A DNA stretch of 64,000 nucleotides from RH-AL1 sp965198485 (lineage in GTDB: Bacteria; Pseudomonadota; Alphaproteobacteria; Rhizobiales; Beijerinckiaceae). The stretch is taken from contig CBDAPQ010000005.1 of the NCBI GenBank assembly GCA_965198485.1, positions 2,728,001 through 2,792,000 on the forward strand, given 5' to 3'. This document shows, one piece after another, positions 16,239-24,656 of this stretch (positions within the stretch are counted from its first letter, which is position 1; every line of letters begins with the position of its first letter). Below the pieces are notes generated by a model. The model saw only the letters and a list, made by a program, of their open reading frames with translations. It made no database searches and was not told where the DNA came from. The position numbers were made by a program, and so were the translations under genes.

Positions 16239-17117
16239 TCAGGCGGCGCGGCCGAGCCGTTCCTGGCCCTGGATCGCCGTCGGATTTTGCGGATCGAAGT
16301 TGAGGGCGCGCTTGTACATCTCGGAGGCCTTGGCGCGATTGCCCTGCTTCTCGTAGGCTAGGCCGAGTCCGGCCCAGGCGCTGCCGTTCTTGTTGTCGAC
16401 GTTGAGCGCGGCGTTGAAATCCTCGATCGCCTTGTCCGGCTTGCCGACGGCGACGAGGCTCACGCCACGCGCCTGATAGGGCGCCGCCTTGAAGGGATCG
16501 CGATCAATGGCGTTGTCGAAATTGGTGATCGCCAGGCTGTGGTTGCCCTGGCGCTGATAAAGAAGGCCACGGGCGTGAAAGGCCTGCGCATCCTCGGGGT
16601 TGAGGCGGATGGCGGCGTTGAGGTCACCCATGGCCTGGTCGAGCTGCCCCTGCGAGCGCTCGAGGTTGCCTCGGCCGAGATAAGCCGGCGCGTGATTGGG
16701 GTTGGCGATGATGGCGCGGTTGAAGTCAGCCAGGGCGACATCGTTCTTCCCGATCTGGCGATAGGCCAGCGCGCGATCTGTCAACGCCGCGGAGCTGTTG
16801 GGATCGAGCTGGATGGCGTGACTGAAATCGCCGATGGCGTTGTCGAACTGCCCGACGCGGGCGTAGGCGACACCTCGCGTCGTCAGGGCTTCGACGCTCT
16901 GCGGGTTGCGCTCCACGACATCGGACAGGGAAGCGAGGTTGGCCTGCGCCGCTTCGGGCGATTCCCTGGTGATCTCGGCGACGCCGGCGCCCGCCGTACC
17001 GGGAGAACCGTTGAGGCCGCCGGACGCGCCGCATGCGGCGAGAGCGAGCGCCAGAGCGACGGCGCCCGCGAGGCTCGCGGCGGGGCGGATCGTGTGGAGC
17101 GTGAGCGCTGCTGTCAT
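16239..17117 (-). CDS. TPR-repeat lipoprotein
   Basis: This 292-aa protein carries about six or seven tetratricopeptide repeats (for example ALTTRGVAYARVGQFDNAIG and AYLGRGNLERSQGQLDQAMG), which form a superhelix for protein binding. The N-terminus from ATG 17117 has a hydrophobic segment ending LAAC, a lipobox. The layout recalls NlpI-type lipoproteins, but orthology is not shown. It is a single gene with about 140 bases to its neighbours on each side. Confidence 0.87.
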   Translation of the reverse strand: MTAALTLHTIRPAASLAGAVALALALAACGASGGLNGSPGTAGAGVAEITRESPEAAQANLASLSDVVERNPQSVEALTTRGVAYARVGQFDNAIGDFSHAIQLDPNSSAALTDRALAYRQIGKNDVALADFNRAIIANPNHAPAYLGRGNLERSQGQLDQAMGDLNAAIRLNPEDAQAFHARGLLYQRQGNHSLAITNFDNAIDRDPFKAAPYQARGVSLVAVGKPDKAIEDFNAALNVDNKNGSAWAGLGLAYEKQGNRAKASEMYKRALNFDPQNPTAIQGQERLGRAA

Positions 17118-17262
17118 ACCCGTGTCCTGGTCGCGCCCCGAGCCTTCGGGCGCGCAAGCATCGCAGGCCATAAGGGCAACCAATCCGGCGAGAATTGGAC
17201 GCTGCGAAGATGCTTAACCAGGACTTACCCGAGCCGCATTGCCAAAGGGTAAACGGAAACGC

Positions 17263-17502
17263 TCAGCGCGTTCCGACGACCGGCTTGGGCTTCATCGGCA
17301 GCAGCCCCTCGCGCTGCATCTTCTTGCGGGCGAGTTTGCGGGCGCGGCGGACCGCCTCCGCCTTTTCGCGGGCACGCTTCTCGGAAGGCTTCTCATAGTG
17401 GCCGCGCAGCTTCATCTCGCGGAAGATGCCCTCGCGCTGCATCTTCTTCTTCAGCGCTTTCAGCGCCTGATCGACGTTGTTGTCGCGAACGAGAATCTGC
17501 AC
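17263..17502 (-). CDS. rpsU: 30S ribosomal protein S21
   Basis: S21 is a small, basic protein of the 30S platform that helps mRNA selection. The 79-aa product starts at a GTG (17502) behind AAAGGA and reads VQILVRDNNVDQALKALKKK, the standard family start. The rest is lysine/arginine rich, with the RKLARKKMQREGLLPMK extension usual in Hyphomicrobiales. The much longer frame upstream is out-of-frame mobA sequence. Confidence 0.96.
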   Translation of the reverse strand: MQILVRDNNVDQALKALKKKMQREGIFREMKLRGHYEKPSEKRAREKAEAVRRARKLARKKMQREGLLPMKPKPVVGTR

Positions 17503-17644
17503 GCTTGATCCTTTGTCGGCGCGGCGGCCGCATCGTAGTAACGGAAAAGGCCACCGCGCGCGATCGTCGCACCGTAGCCCATCGGTCTGCGGTAGCAGAG
17601 CGGATTTACCTTGTCCATAAGCGCGGCCTGGGATCTTCGCGCCG

Positions 17645-18259
17645 TCACGGATCCGGCACGAGGCCGACGAGGGCGCGCTCGGCAGCGGCGAGATCGCCGG
17701 GCGTGTTGACGTTGAAGAATGGGTCGATTGGCTGGGTCGGCCAAGTGACGCCAGCCACGGGATGGCGCGCAGCAAAGGCGCCGACTTTGCGGATCCCCTC
17801 GACGACGAGGGCGCGGCGTAGATCCTCGCGCAACGCCACCGACCAAAGCGCCACCACGCCGTGGTCGTTGTGACCGGAACAGGCGCGCACGATTGCGGCG
17901 CAATCGGCGGTGCGGCGATCTTGTAAGCGTGCCACGAGGTCGATCGGCAGAAACGGCGCGTCACTCGGTACTGTGAGAATGGCCGTGGCGTTCGGCTGGT
18001 GTGCGGCAACGTAGTCGAGACCGGCCAGGAGACCGGCGAGCGGCCCAGGACGGTCCGCAACCGAATCAGGGACGACCGGGCAACCGAAGCCGGCGAAGCG
18101 CGCCGGATCCCCGTTGGCGCTGATTACGACGCTCTCGCATTGGGCGTGAAGGGTGGCGAGCACGCGCTCGATAATGGCGAGACTTCCGACGCGGAGGAAA
18201 GCTTTCTCCTCGCCGCCCATTCGACTGGCGAGGCCGCCGGCAAGAATGATCCCGATCAT
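17645..18259 (-). CDS. mobA: molybdenum cofactor guanylyltransferase
   Basis: MobA joins GMP to molybdopterin to give the guanine dinucleotide cofactor. The 204-aa protein starts MIGIILAGGLASRMGGEEKA, with the LAGGxxxRMGxxK nucleotide-binding motif. Further conserved points are DRPGPLAGLLAGL and VPSDAPFLP (the metal-binding aspartate), and FFNVNTPGDL near the end. I use the ATG at 18259 because it begins exactly at the motif. mog, which adenylylates the same cofactor, is at 24108-24656. Confidence 0.93.
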   Translation of the reverse strand: MIGIILAGGLASRMGGEEKAFLRVGSLAIIERVLATLHAQCESVVISANGDPARFAGFGCPVVPDSVADRPGPLAGLLAGLDYVAAHQPNATAILTVPSDAPFLPIDLVARLQDRRTADCAAIVRACSGHNDHGVVALWSVALREDLRRALVVEGIRKVGAFAARHPVAGVTWPTQPIDPFFNVNTPGDLAAAERALVGLVPDP

Positions 18260-18684
18260 GGTGCCCCCATTCTCACGATGGACGGCAAACAGGCCTGCGA
18301 CCGTCTGGCATGCGGTAAATGCATAGATCACGATCTCGCCGCGTTGTAGCTATGCGGTTGGTGGATGGCTGCGTCAAAAGTTTGGTCTCTGACGCCAGCA
18401 TCGAACCACGCTCGCGGTATCTATAGTTGGCCTGCCGACAGAATGAAATAGTAGTCGATCCTGCTTCTGCGCAAAGTATCGATCCCGAGCTTCGAAGCGG
18501 CGGTCGATGTTCATGCCAAAGCCGCCAAATCGGCCGAAAGATGGCGCCGCTTTGTCCATCTCCAACTTCAACAGCTCCCAATGCACTAGGAGCTGCATCG
18601 GAAATAATGCTGCGTCAAGACTTTGACGAGCCACGAGAGTCCATTAGGACGCGCCGCGCTGCAAGCCAGACGGGGAACTACTCT
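18260..18684. other. 425-bp intergenic region between mobA and the RlpA-like gene
   Basis: This stretch is lower in GC than its surroundings. It holds the promoters of the divergent mobA and RlpA-like genes. An 86-codon minus-strand frame at 18374-18634 exists, but it has no recognisable domain and overlaps the probable leader of the RlpA-like gene. I see no RNA gene or clear repeat. Confidence 0.5.
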
Positions 18685-19191
18685 TTGAAGAACAAGACCA
18701 TCATCGTCATCGCGGCTGTATTCGCGACAACGGCCTCCATGCAGGTTGGAGCGGCCGACGCCGCGAGCCGCCACCGCGGATGGCATCGTCATGCCCAACC
18801 CGCGCAGATCGGCTCCCACGGGAGATACAGGCACGACGCGCACGCAGCCAACATGCGGTTCCTCCGTCGGACTGCGACCCGTGGGGCTGCACGTCCCGGC
18901 ACCGGCGGCGTGCAGGAAGGCCGCGCCTCCTTCTATGCGGGCGGCGGCCGGACGGCGAACGGGACCTCCGTTGGTGCGGCGACCTGCGCGCACCGCTCGC
19001 TGCCCTTCGGAACCAAGCTCCTCGTCACCAACCTCGCCAACGCCCGGCAGGCAATCCTGACCGTGACCGATCGAGGCCCCTTCGTGCGCGGGCGCGTTCT
19101 CGACGTGTCGCGTGGTGCGGCCGGCATCCTCGGCATGCTCCACGCCGGCGTGTCGCAGATCCGCATGGAGGTGCTCGGCGGCGCCGGCTGA
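18685..19191 (+). CDS. RlpA-like septal/peptidoglycan protein with double-psi beta-barrel
   Basis: This 168-aa exported protein has a signal peptide (LKNKTIIVIAAVFATTASMQ) beginning at a TTG at 18685, preceded by GGGGA; an ATG at 18607 would add 26 residues ahead of the leader and looks less likely. The C-terminal 85 residues form the RlpA double-psi beta-barrel: GRASFYAGGGRTANG, CAHRSLPFGT, LTVTDRGPFVRGRVLDVS. The catalytic aspartate and histidine of lytic RlpA appear kept (CAHRSLPFG, VTDRGPF). There is no SPOR domain, as in many short alphaproteobacterial forms. Confidence 0.87.
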   Translation: MKNKTIIVIAAVFATTASMQVGAADAASRHRGWHRHAQPAQIGSHGRYRHDAHAANMRFLRRTATRGAARPGTGGVQEGRASFYAGGGRTANGTSVGAATCAHRSLPFGTKLLVTNLANARQAILTVTDRGPFVRGRVLDVSRGAAGILGMLHAGVSQIRMEVLGGAG

Positions 19192-19194
19192 CGA

Positions 19195-20049
19195 TCAGGA
19201 CCGCGGAACCGCGCGAAAGGCGGGGGCTGCGCCATCATCCTCGGTGGCGGCTCCGCGCCGGGTCGCGGCGAACGCCTCCGCCACGAGGGCTTCGGTCGCG
19301 GGCTCGATCGCGCCTTGCACCGCCGCCATAAAGTCGCGCTTGGCGAGCCCTGTCGCGATCGGCGGCAGGAACTCGATGACGACCGTTCCGGGATGTCTGC
19401 GGAACGAGTGCCGCGGCCAGAACAGGCCAGTGTTGAGCGCCACCGGTGTGCACGGCACGCGACTGCTCGCGCAAAGCGCCGCAACGCCGACCTTGTAGTC
19501 CGGCGGCGCGCCGATCGGGCGACGCGTTCCTTCGGGAAAGATCACGACCTGACGCCCGGCGTCGAGCCGTTCCGCCACGGCGGCCTTGAGCCTTGCGAGG
19601 GCCCCACCGCGCTTGGAGCGGTCCAGCGCGATCTGCTCGCTCGCCCTGATGTACCAGCCGAAGAAGGGCACGACGGTCAGCTCCTTCTTCAGGATGTAGG
19701 AGAAATCGTCGAGCACGGTGATCAGCGCGAACGTCTCGAGGAAGGACTGGTGCTTGACCGCCAGGATCGAGGCGCCTTTGGGCAGGAGATGCAGGTTGCG
19801 GAACTCGATCCGCGTGCCGCAGATCGCCTGCAGCAGCCACACCGAGACCTGCGCCCAGAGCCGGATCACCGCCAGGCAGGCGCGCCGGCGCATCACCAGG
19901 CACGGCATGCCGAACACCATCAGTCCGACGAAAGCTGCGTAGAAGGCGACGTTGAAGATCGCCGAGCGGACCGTGGTCAACGCACTCCGATCATCCAATC
20001 CGCTCTCGATATCGCCGGCGGCCTGTTCGGCCGTGGGGGTCGCCATCAT
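19195..20049 (-). CDS. plsC: 1-acyl-sn-glycerol-3-phosphate acyltransferase
   Basis: PlsC transfers an acyl chain to lysophosphatidate to make phosphatidate at the inner membrane. The 284-aa protein has an N-terminal membrane segment, the catalytic block KHQSFLETF (an HX4E variant of the usual HX4D, seen in many proteobacterial PlsC), the glycerol-phosphate binding motif VIFPEGTRRPIG, and the downstream VPCTPVALNTG. It could alternatively acylate ornithine or other lysolipids, as several PlsC paralogues do. Confidence 0.9.
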   Translation of the reverse strand: MMATPTAEQAAGDIESGLDDRSALTTVRSAIFNVAFYAAFVGLMVFGMPCLVMRRRACLAVIRLWAQVSVWLLQAICGTRIEFRNLHLLPKGASILAVKHQSFLETFALITVLDDFSYILKKELTVVPFFGWYIRASEQIALDRSKRGGALARLKAAVAERLDAGRQVVIFPEGTRRPIGAPPDYKVGVAALCASSRVPCTPVALNTGLFWPRHSFRRHPGTVVIEFLPPIATGLAKRDFMAAVQGAIEPATEALVAEAFAATRRGAATEDDGAAPAFRAVPRS

Positions 20050-20219
20050 GGCGACTTCCTAGCATCACCATGGCGGAAGGTCGAACGACCACGCCCGCAT
20101 CATGGCCGAAGCGCGGCGCAGCGTGGCAACGAAGCCGCACCTCCGCCGTGGCAAGGGAAGCGCCGAGCGGCATCATCTTTCGGCCCCAAGGCCGTGGTGT
20201 GCAACACTGAGCGCTCCGG

Positions 20220-20879
20220 ATGAGACCCACGATGACCGACCAGAGCCGAGCCACCGCCCTGCCCCTCGATCCGGCCATTCCCCGGCGCGGTGATGGTCCG
20301 ACCAAGCGGCTCTACCGCTGGACGATGAGACTTGCCGAGAAGCCGTCCGCACCGCTCGCTCTGGGCATCATCGCCTTTTGCGAGAGCTCCTTCTTTCCGG
20401 TGCCGCCCGACGTCATTCTGGTGCCGATGTCGCTGGCGCGGCCCCAGCGCGCCTGGATCTACGCGCTGATCTGCACGGTAGGCTCTGTGCTCGGCGCCCT
20501 GCTCGGCTACGCCATCGGCGCCTTACTCTACGCCAGCGTCGGACATTGGCTCATCCACATCTACGGCTACGACGCCAAGATCGACGCGCTGCGCAGCTTC
20601 TTCGCGCACTGGGGCTGGGCGTTCATCCTGGTCAAGGGCCTCACCCCGATCCCGTTCAAGCTCGTGACCATCTTCTGCGGTCTTGTCGCCTACAACCTGC
20701 CGCTCTTCGTTCTTCTCTGCGCTGTCACCCGCGGCGCCCGTTTCTTCGTGCTGGCGGTTCTGCTCAACTACTTCGGCGAGCCGATCAAGCGGTTGCTTGA
20801 GCGCTTCTTCGGCGTCTTCATGCTCGCTCTCGCACTCATCGTCGTTGCGGGCTTCGTCGTCGCCGCCAAGGTGATCTGA
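20220..20879 (+). CDS. YqaA-type DedA/VTT-domain membrane protein
   Basis: This 219-aa inner-membrane protein belongs to the DedA/VTT superfamily, which includes lipid flippases. It shows FCESSFFPVPPDVILVPM, a re-entrant loop motif, and FILVKGLTPIPFKLVTIFCG, the second conserved loop. About five hydrophobic helices are visible. An ATG at 20232 is an alternative start. Its stop overlaps the dsbB start (TGATG), so the two are coupled. Confidence 0.88.
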   Translation: MRPTMTDQSRATALPLDPAIPRRGDGPTKRLYRWTMRLAEKPSAPLALGIIAFCESSFFPVPPDVILVPMSLARPQRAWIYALICTVGSVLGALLGYAIGALLYASVGHWLIHIYGYDAKIDALRSFFAHWGWAFILVKGLTPIPFKLVTIFCGLVAYNLPLFVLLCAVTRGARFFVLAVLLNYFGEPIKRLLERFFGVFMLALALIVVAGFVVAAKVI

Positions 20880-21418
20880 TGTCCGCTCAGGCCGAAGACT
20901 GGGTCGATGCCTTCGGTTCGCCGCGCAGCCGCCAACGTGCGACGACGCTCGCCATCTCCGCGCTTGCGCTGATCGTGCTCACGATCGCCGGTGCCTTCGC
21001 TTTCCAGGCGGCGGGAATCGCGCCGTGCGAGCTCTGCCTCAAGGAGCGGCTGCCGTTCTACGCCGGCATGGCGCTCGGTGCCGTCACCGCGGTGGCCGCC
21101 GCCCGCGCTCCGCGCGCGCTGGCACTCTCCTGCTTCGCGCTGCTGACGCTGCTGTTCCTCTTCTCCGCCGCGTTCGGCGCCTACCACGCCGGCGTCGAAT
21201 GGGGATTTTGGCCGGGACCCAGTGACTGCACCGGGACGCCGGCACGCGCCGCCAGCAGCGCCGACTTCCTGCGCCAGCTTCAGACGGTCAGGGTTGTGCG
21301 TTGCGACGCGGTTGCGATTCGCGTCCTTGGCCTGTCGCTCGCCGGCTGGAACGTCATCGTTTCGGTCGCGGTGGCCGTGCTCGCCGCAACCGGCTTCGTG
21401 CGGATGGCTCGAAGCTAG
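20879..21418 (+). CDS. dsbB: disulfide bond formation protein B family
   Basis: DsbB reoxidises DsbA in the periplasm and passes electrons to quinone. The 179-aa protein has four predicted membrane helices. The first redox pair is CELC (residues about 45-48), and the second periplasmic loop contains two further cysteines, in SDCTGTP and VVRCDA. All four needed cysteines are therefore present. The start ATG overlaps the preceding stop by one base. dsbA is not in the window. Confidence 0.93.
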   Translation: MSAQAEDWVDAFGSPRSRQRATTLAISALALIVLTIAGAFAFQAAGIAPCELCLKERLPFYAGMALGAVTAVAAARAPRALALSCFALLTLLFLFSAAFGAYHAGVEWGFWPGPSDCTGTPARAASSADFLRQLQTVRVVRCDAVAIRVLGLSLAGWNVIVSVAVAVLAATGFVRMARS

Positions 21419-21603
21419 CGTTCGTCCTTTCCGCCCGGCGGTGCGTAGGGCTGCTTGCTGTCGGCAGGCGCCATGCTCTCGCCTCCGGCCGGCGGCACGT
21501 TCTCGCCCGAGGGCTGGCCCGGCAGCTTCTTCATCGTCGGATCGGAGTTGCCCGACGCTTGCCCGCCCTGGTCGGAGTCGTCATCCGCTACTTCGATTGA
21601 CAT
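21415..21603 (-). CDS. small hydrophilic protein, unknown
   Basis: This is a 62-aa frame starting at ATG 21603 with a well placed AAGGGA six bases upstream. It is acidic at the N-terminus (MSIEVADDDSDQGG), then rich in Pro, Gly and Ser, and has no cysteine, signal peptide or membrane helix. It overlaps the stop of dsbB by four bases on the opposite strand. The good ribosome-binding site is the main support; composition suggests a disordered protein. Confidence 0.5.
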   Translation of the reverse strand: MSIEVADDDSDQGGQASGNSDPTMKKLPGQPSGENVPPAGGESMAPADSKQPYAPPGGKDER

Positions 21604-21789
21604 GTGATCCCTTCGCTGCATCGCCGCTGGGCAGCGACGCTGTGCAGCTAACAAACACATGGGCTATGGCAAGACGGCGGAACGCCGCCGCGCGTGGCTG
21701 TCCGTCATTGCTTTGTCACCGACGCGCTGCAGGAAGGAACGGCTTTCGCTAGAGCGTCATCCGCAGCCCTATCTCGAGAGGAGTACCTC

Positions 21790-22086
21790 ATGTTTCGCAA
21801 GACCCTGACGACCGGCCTCGCCCTGGCCGTTCTCGCCACCACCACGATCGCCGTAACGCAGCCTGCCAGCGCCAGGATGCATGCCAAGCGCATGAGGATG
21901 GCCAAGCGGATGCGCCTGGTCCCGTCGCAGCAGAAAGCCTCTTTTCAGCCCATCCGCGCCGGCGGCCCGATGATGCTGGTCGATATTCCGCCGGTCGCGG
22001 CGGGCGGTGGTGCGCTGGGCCTCGGCATTGCGCCCTCGACCGGCCTCTTCAAGGGTGTTCCGGTGATCGGCGGCCTCGGCCTCTGA
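21790..22086 (+). CDS. small secreted protein, unknown
   Basis: This 98-aa product starts at ATG 21790 behind GAGAGGAG with a signal peptide (MFRKTLTTGLALAVLATTTI, cleavage near ASA). The mature part begins with a Met/Lys/Arg-rich patch (RMHAKRMRMAKRMR) and ends in a glycine-rich hydrophobic tail. No domain is recognised. It resembles other short basic exported proteins of Hyphomicrobiales. Confidence 0.72.
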   Translation: MFRKTLTTGLALAVLATTTIAVTQPASARMHAKRMRMAKRMRLVPSQQKASFQPIRAGGPMMLVDIPPVAAGGGALGLGIAPSTGLFKGVPVIGGLGL

Positions 22087-22094
22087 GTTCGGGA

Positions 22095-22130
22095 CCGGCG
22101 GCGGACTTCGACACGCCGCCGGCCTTCTTC
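22095..22130 (+). terminator. probable terminator hairpin
   Basis: CCGGCGGC and GCCGCCGG form an 8-bp perfect stem around a 12-base loop, followed by CCTTCTTC. It begins eight bases after the stop of the small secreted-protein gene. The T-tract is weak. Confidence 0.55.
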
Positions 22131-22397
22131 ACCCGTTGGCAAGCGTGTCAAATCTCGGTGTGCCGAGCTCGGGGCCGCGTGGGAATCCATTCACGTGTTC
22201 GACGCTTGATCGGCGGGACCGACGCAGCCTGGGGCCGGCTTGACCACCCGCGACCCCATGACTGCCGCGGGGGCCGCGTCAATCAGCATCTCCTGCCCTG
22301 GAAACAGTCTCGAAGCGCAATTTCCATGCTTGTTCGACGCAACCCGGTGTCGGCGCCCCCTGGGGCTTGCGGGCCGCTCCTGCCGCGCTAAGCTGCA

Positions 22398-23171
22398 ATG
22401 CCAGGCGCACGAGCCGGCGATGTCGGGACAAGAGACTTGTCGAGAGAACCGCGCGACGCTCCTCAGTTTTATCTCACCGCGCCTTCGCCCTGCCCCTACC
22501 TGCCGCGCCGCGAAGAGCGCAAGGTCTTCACTCATCTCATCGGCAAACGTGCCGCCGGACTCAACGACACGCTCACGCAGTCGGGCTTTCGTCGTTCGCA
22601 GACCATCGCTTACCGGCCGGCCTGCGAGGCGTGTCGCGCCTGCGTCTCCGTCCGCGTCAAGGCCACGGAGTTCTCGCCGTCCCGGAGTTTTCGCCGCATC
22701 CTCGAGCGCAACGCCGACCTGCGCGGCGCTGTGGTGCGGGCCGAACCGACGTCCGAGCAATACTCGCTGTTTCGATCCTACCTCGACGCCCGCCACACCG
22801 ACGGGGGCATGGCCGACATGACCGTGCTCGACTATTCGATGATGGTGGAGGACAGCCACGTCGAGACGCGGCTCGTCGAATACCGGGTGGGCGCCACCTC
22901 CGTCTCGCCCGGCCGCCTCGTGGCGGTGTGCCTGACCGACCTGCTCGCCGACGGCCTCTCCATGGTCTACTCGTTCTATGATTCCGACGAGCAGGGGCGC
23001 TCGCTCGGCACCTTCATGATTCTCGATCATATCGAACGGGTGCGTCGGCTGGGTCTGCAGCACCTCTATCTCGGCTATTGGGTCGAGGGCTCGAAGAAGA
23101 TGGCGTACAAGGCGCGCTTCCTTCCGCAGGAGCGGCTCGGCCTCAACGGCTGGGATCGCGTCGCGGACTGA
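22398..23171 (+). CDS. bpt: arginyltransferase / aspartate-glutamate leucyltransferase of the N-end rule
   Basis: Bpt-family enzymes attach an amino acid from its tRNA to N-terminal Asp or Glu, marking proteins for ClpS/ClpAP degradation. The 257-aa protein has the family signature DAPQFYLTAPSPCPYLPRR, then GFRRSQTIAYRPACEACRAC with its cysteine cluster, and HLYLGYWVEGSKKMAYKARF near the end. The true start may be the TTG at 22437 (LSREPRDAPQ), closer to typical homologues than the ATG at 22398. No clpS is nearby. Confidence 0.94.
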   Translation: MPGARAGDVGTRDLSREPRDAPQFYLTAPSPCPYLPRREERKVFTHLIGKRAAGLNDTLTQSGFRRSQTIAYRPACEACRACVSVRVKATEFSPSRSFRRILERNADLRGAVVRAEPTSEQYSLFRSYLDARHTDGGMADMTVLDYSMMVEDSHVETRLVEYRVGATSVSPGRLVAVCLTDLLADGLSMVYSFYDSDEQGRSLGTFMILDHIERVRRLGLQHLYLGYWVEGSKKMAYKARFLPQERLGLNGWDRVAD

Positions 23172-23224
23172 CGAGGCCTGAACGAGAACGGCCCGCCGTG
23201 ACCCAGCACTTCCGCTCGACGAAT

Positions 23225-23256
23225 ACGACATTGCCGCATCGAGGCGGCAATGTCGT
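23225..23256. terminator. 13-bp perfect inverted repeat between convergent genes
   Basis: ACGACATTGCCGC and its exact reverse complement flank a 6-base loop. It lies between bpt and the convergent rpmE, so it may terminate transcription from both sides. There is no clear T-tract, so Rho-independent action is uncertain. Confidence 0.55.
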
Positions 23257-23279
23257 TGATATTTGAACGGAGTGACCGA

Positions 23280-23519
23280 TCAGCTCTGCTTGGCAGCCAG
23301 CGAGGTCAGGCCGCCGAAACGCGCGTTGAAACGCGACAGGCGCCCTCCGCGGTCGAGGAGCTGTGCCGAGCCGCCGGTCCAGGCCGGATGGGTCTTGGGA
23401 TCGATGTCGAGCTGCATCGTGTCGCCCGGCGCCCCGTAGGTCGAACGCGTGGTGAACTCTGTGCCGTCGGTCATCACGACCTTGATCGTGTGATAGGACG
23501 GATGGATGTCGGCTTTCAT
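23280..23519 (-). CDS. rpmE: 50S ribosomal protein L31 (zinc-free form)
   Basis: L31 bridges the two ribosomal subunits. The 79-aa product starts MKADIHPSYHTIKVVMTDGT at ATG 23519, the standard family start. The zinc-binding cysteines of the C+ form (CxxC near residues 16-18) are absent, so this is the C- type. DPKTHPAWTGG is the conserved middle. I rejected the longer frame starting at 23564 because it extends beyond the family N-terminus. Confidence 0.95.
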   Translation of the reverse strand: MKADIHPSYHTIKVVMTDGTEFTTRSTYGAPGDTMQLDIDPKTHPAWTGGSAQLLDRGGRLSRFNARFGGLTSLAAKQS

Positions 23520-23698
23520 CGAGTCTTCCAGCGTTGACCAAGGGTGATTGTCAGGGGCGCGCACGAGCGGAAAGGCTGCGGCGATGTTCCTTGCATGCCC
23601 TTAGCGACAACGCGCGGAGACGGCAAGGCGGGGGCTGTGCCTCTCGGCTTTCGTCACGACCCTGCGACTAGACTCTTCAGAAACTCACGTCGTCGGTC

Positions 23699-24019
23699 TC
23701 AGATGCCCGAGCCGCCGATCTCCTCGCCATCATGCGGGAAGGCCGGCAGCCCCGCGGCCATTCCGGGCGTGCGGACGCTCGGCATGGTCGAGGGTAGCGC
23801 CATCCAGTGCGCGACCTCCCAATCCTCGTACATGATCGCGCAATCGTGGCTGGAGTCGGTCGAGGTCCAGCATGGCTCGCCGGAACGGCGCGGCTGGGTC
23901 CAGCGAACGATGTCAATGTCGGCGGGGTCCTGATCGCTGTGCCTGATCACCACGATGATTCGAGTACCATCCTTGGGCGCGGTAATCATGGGACGCCACC
24001 GGGACGCTTCATCGACCAT
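23699..24019 (-). CDS. hypothetical protein with WRPMITAPKDGT start
   Basis: This 106-aa cytoplasmic protein has no signal peptide or membrane helix. It opens with WRPMITAPKDGTRIIV, a pattern common in short proteins of phages and alphaproteobacteria related to DUF551, followed by tryptophan-rich strands (VRWTQPRRSGEPCW; EDWEVAHWMALP). The function is unknown. It stands alone between rpmE and mog. Confidence 0.7.
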   Translation of the reverse strand: MVDEASRWRPMITAPKDGTRIIVVIRHSDQDPADIDIVRWTQPRRSGEPCWTSTDSSHDCAIMYEDWEVAHWMALPSTMPSVRTPGMAAGLPAFPHDGEEIGGSGI

Positions 24020-24107
24020 GCGACTGCTCCGCTTGAGCCTGGGGCGACTATAGCTCGGGCCTCAGCCTCCGCAATCGAGTCTAATCGTCAAGAGGCCGCG
24101 ACGAGGC

Positions 24108-24656
24108 TCACGATTCCTTCGGCCGGAAGGCAAGGACCTCCGTCGGGTCGCACTCCAGCCGGGCGGCCCCCATAAGATCGAGACAATAGGGCAGCGCCGG
24201 CATGATCGCGTCCATGCAGGTCTGGATCGAGCCGGGCTTGCCCGGCAAGTTCACGACGAGGCAGCGGCCGCGCTGCGCCGCCACCTGGCGGGACAGGATC
24301 GCGGTGGGCACGTCGCGCAGGCTGACCTGCCGCATCAGTTCACCAAAGCCGGGATAGAGCCGCGGCGCCGCCGCCATCGTCGCCTCCGGGGTCAGATCCC
24401 GGTCGGACGGTCCGGTGCCGCCCGTGGTCAGCACCAGGTCGCAGCCCTCCTCGTCGACGAGCGCGACGATGGTGTCGCGCACGCTCTCGAAGCCGTCCGG
24501 GATCACCCGCCGCAGGATGGCGAAAGGCGAGGTGAGCACGCGCGACAGGTAGGCCTCGATCGCCGGGCCGCTGACGTCCTCGTAAATGCCGGCGCTGGCG
24601 CGATCCGATGCGGTGACGACGCCGATGCGCGCCGGACGTTGCGGCGCCTCGCTCAT
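24108..24656 (-). CDS. mog: molybdopterin adenylyltransferase
   Basis: Mog activates molybdopterin by adenylation before molybdenum insertion. The 182-aa protein begins IGVVTASDRASAGIYEDVSG, typical of the MogA/MoaB fold, and has the conserved LVLTTGGTGPSDRDLTPEAT loop with its catalytic aspartate, plus VVNLPGKPGSIQTC. Its ATG at 24656 overlaps the stop of the upstream DUF1330 gene (ATGA). mobA at 17645-18259 acts on the same cofactor. Confidence 0.92.
   Translation of the reverse strand: MSEAPQRPARIGVVTASDRASAGIYEDVSGPAIEAYLSRVLTSPFAILRRVIPDGFESVRDTIVALVDEEGCDLVLTTGGTGPSDRDLTPEATMAAAPRLYPGFGELMRQVSLRDVPTAILSRQVAAQRGRCLVVNLPGKPGSIQTCMDAIMPALPYCLDLMGAARLECDPTEVLAFRPKES

Noticed and set aside
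18374..18634. 86-codon minus-strand frame between mobA and the RlpA-like gene
   Set aside because: No ribosome-binding site, domain or homologue that I can support; lies in likely promoter DNA.
21736..21760. GGAAC followed by CGTC before the secreted protein at 21790
   Set aside because: Spacing of 14 and a mismatched -10 element.
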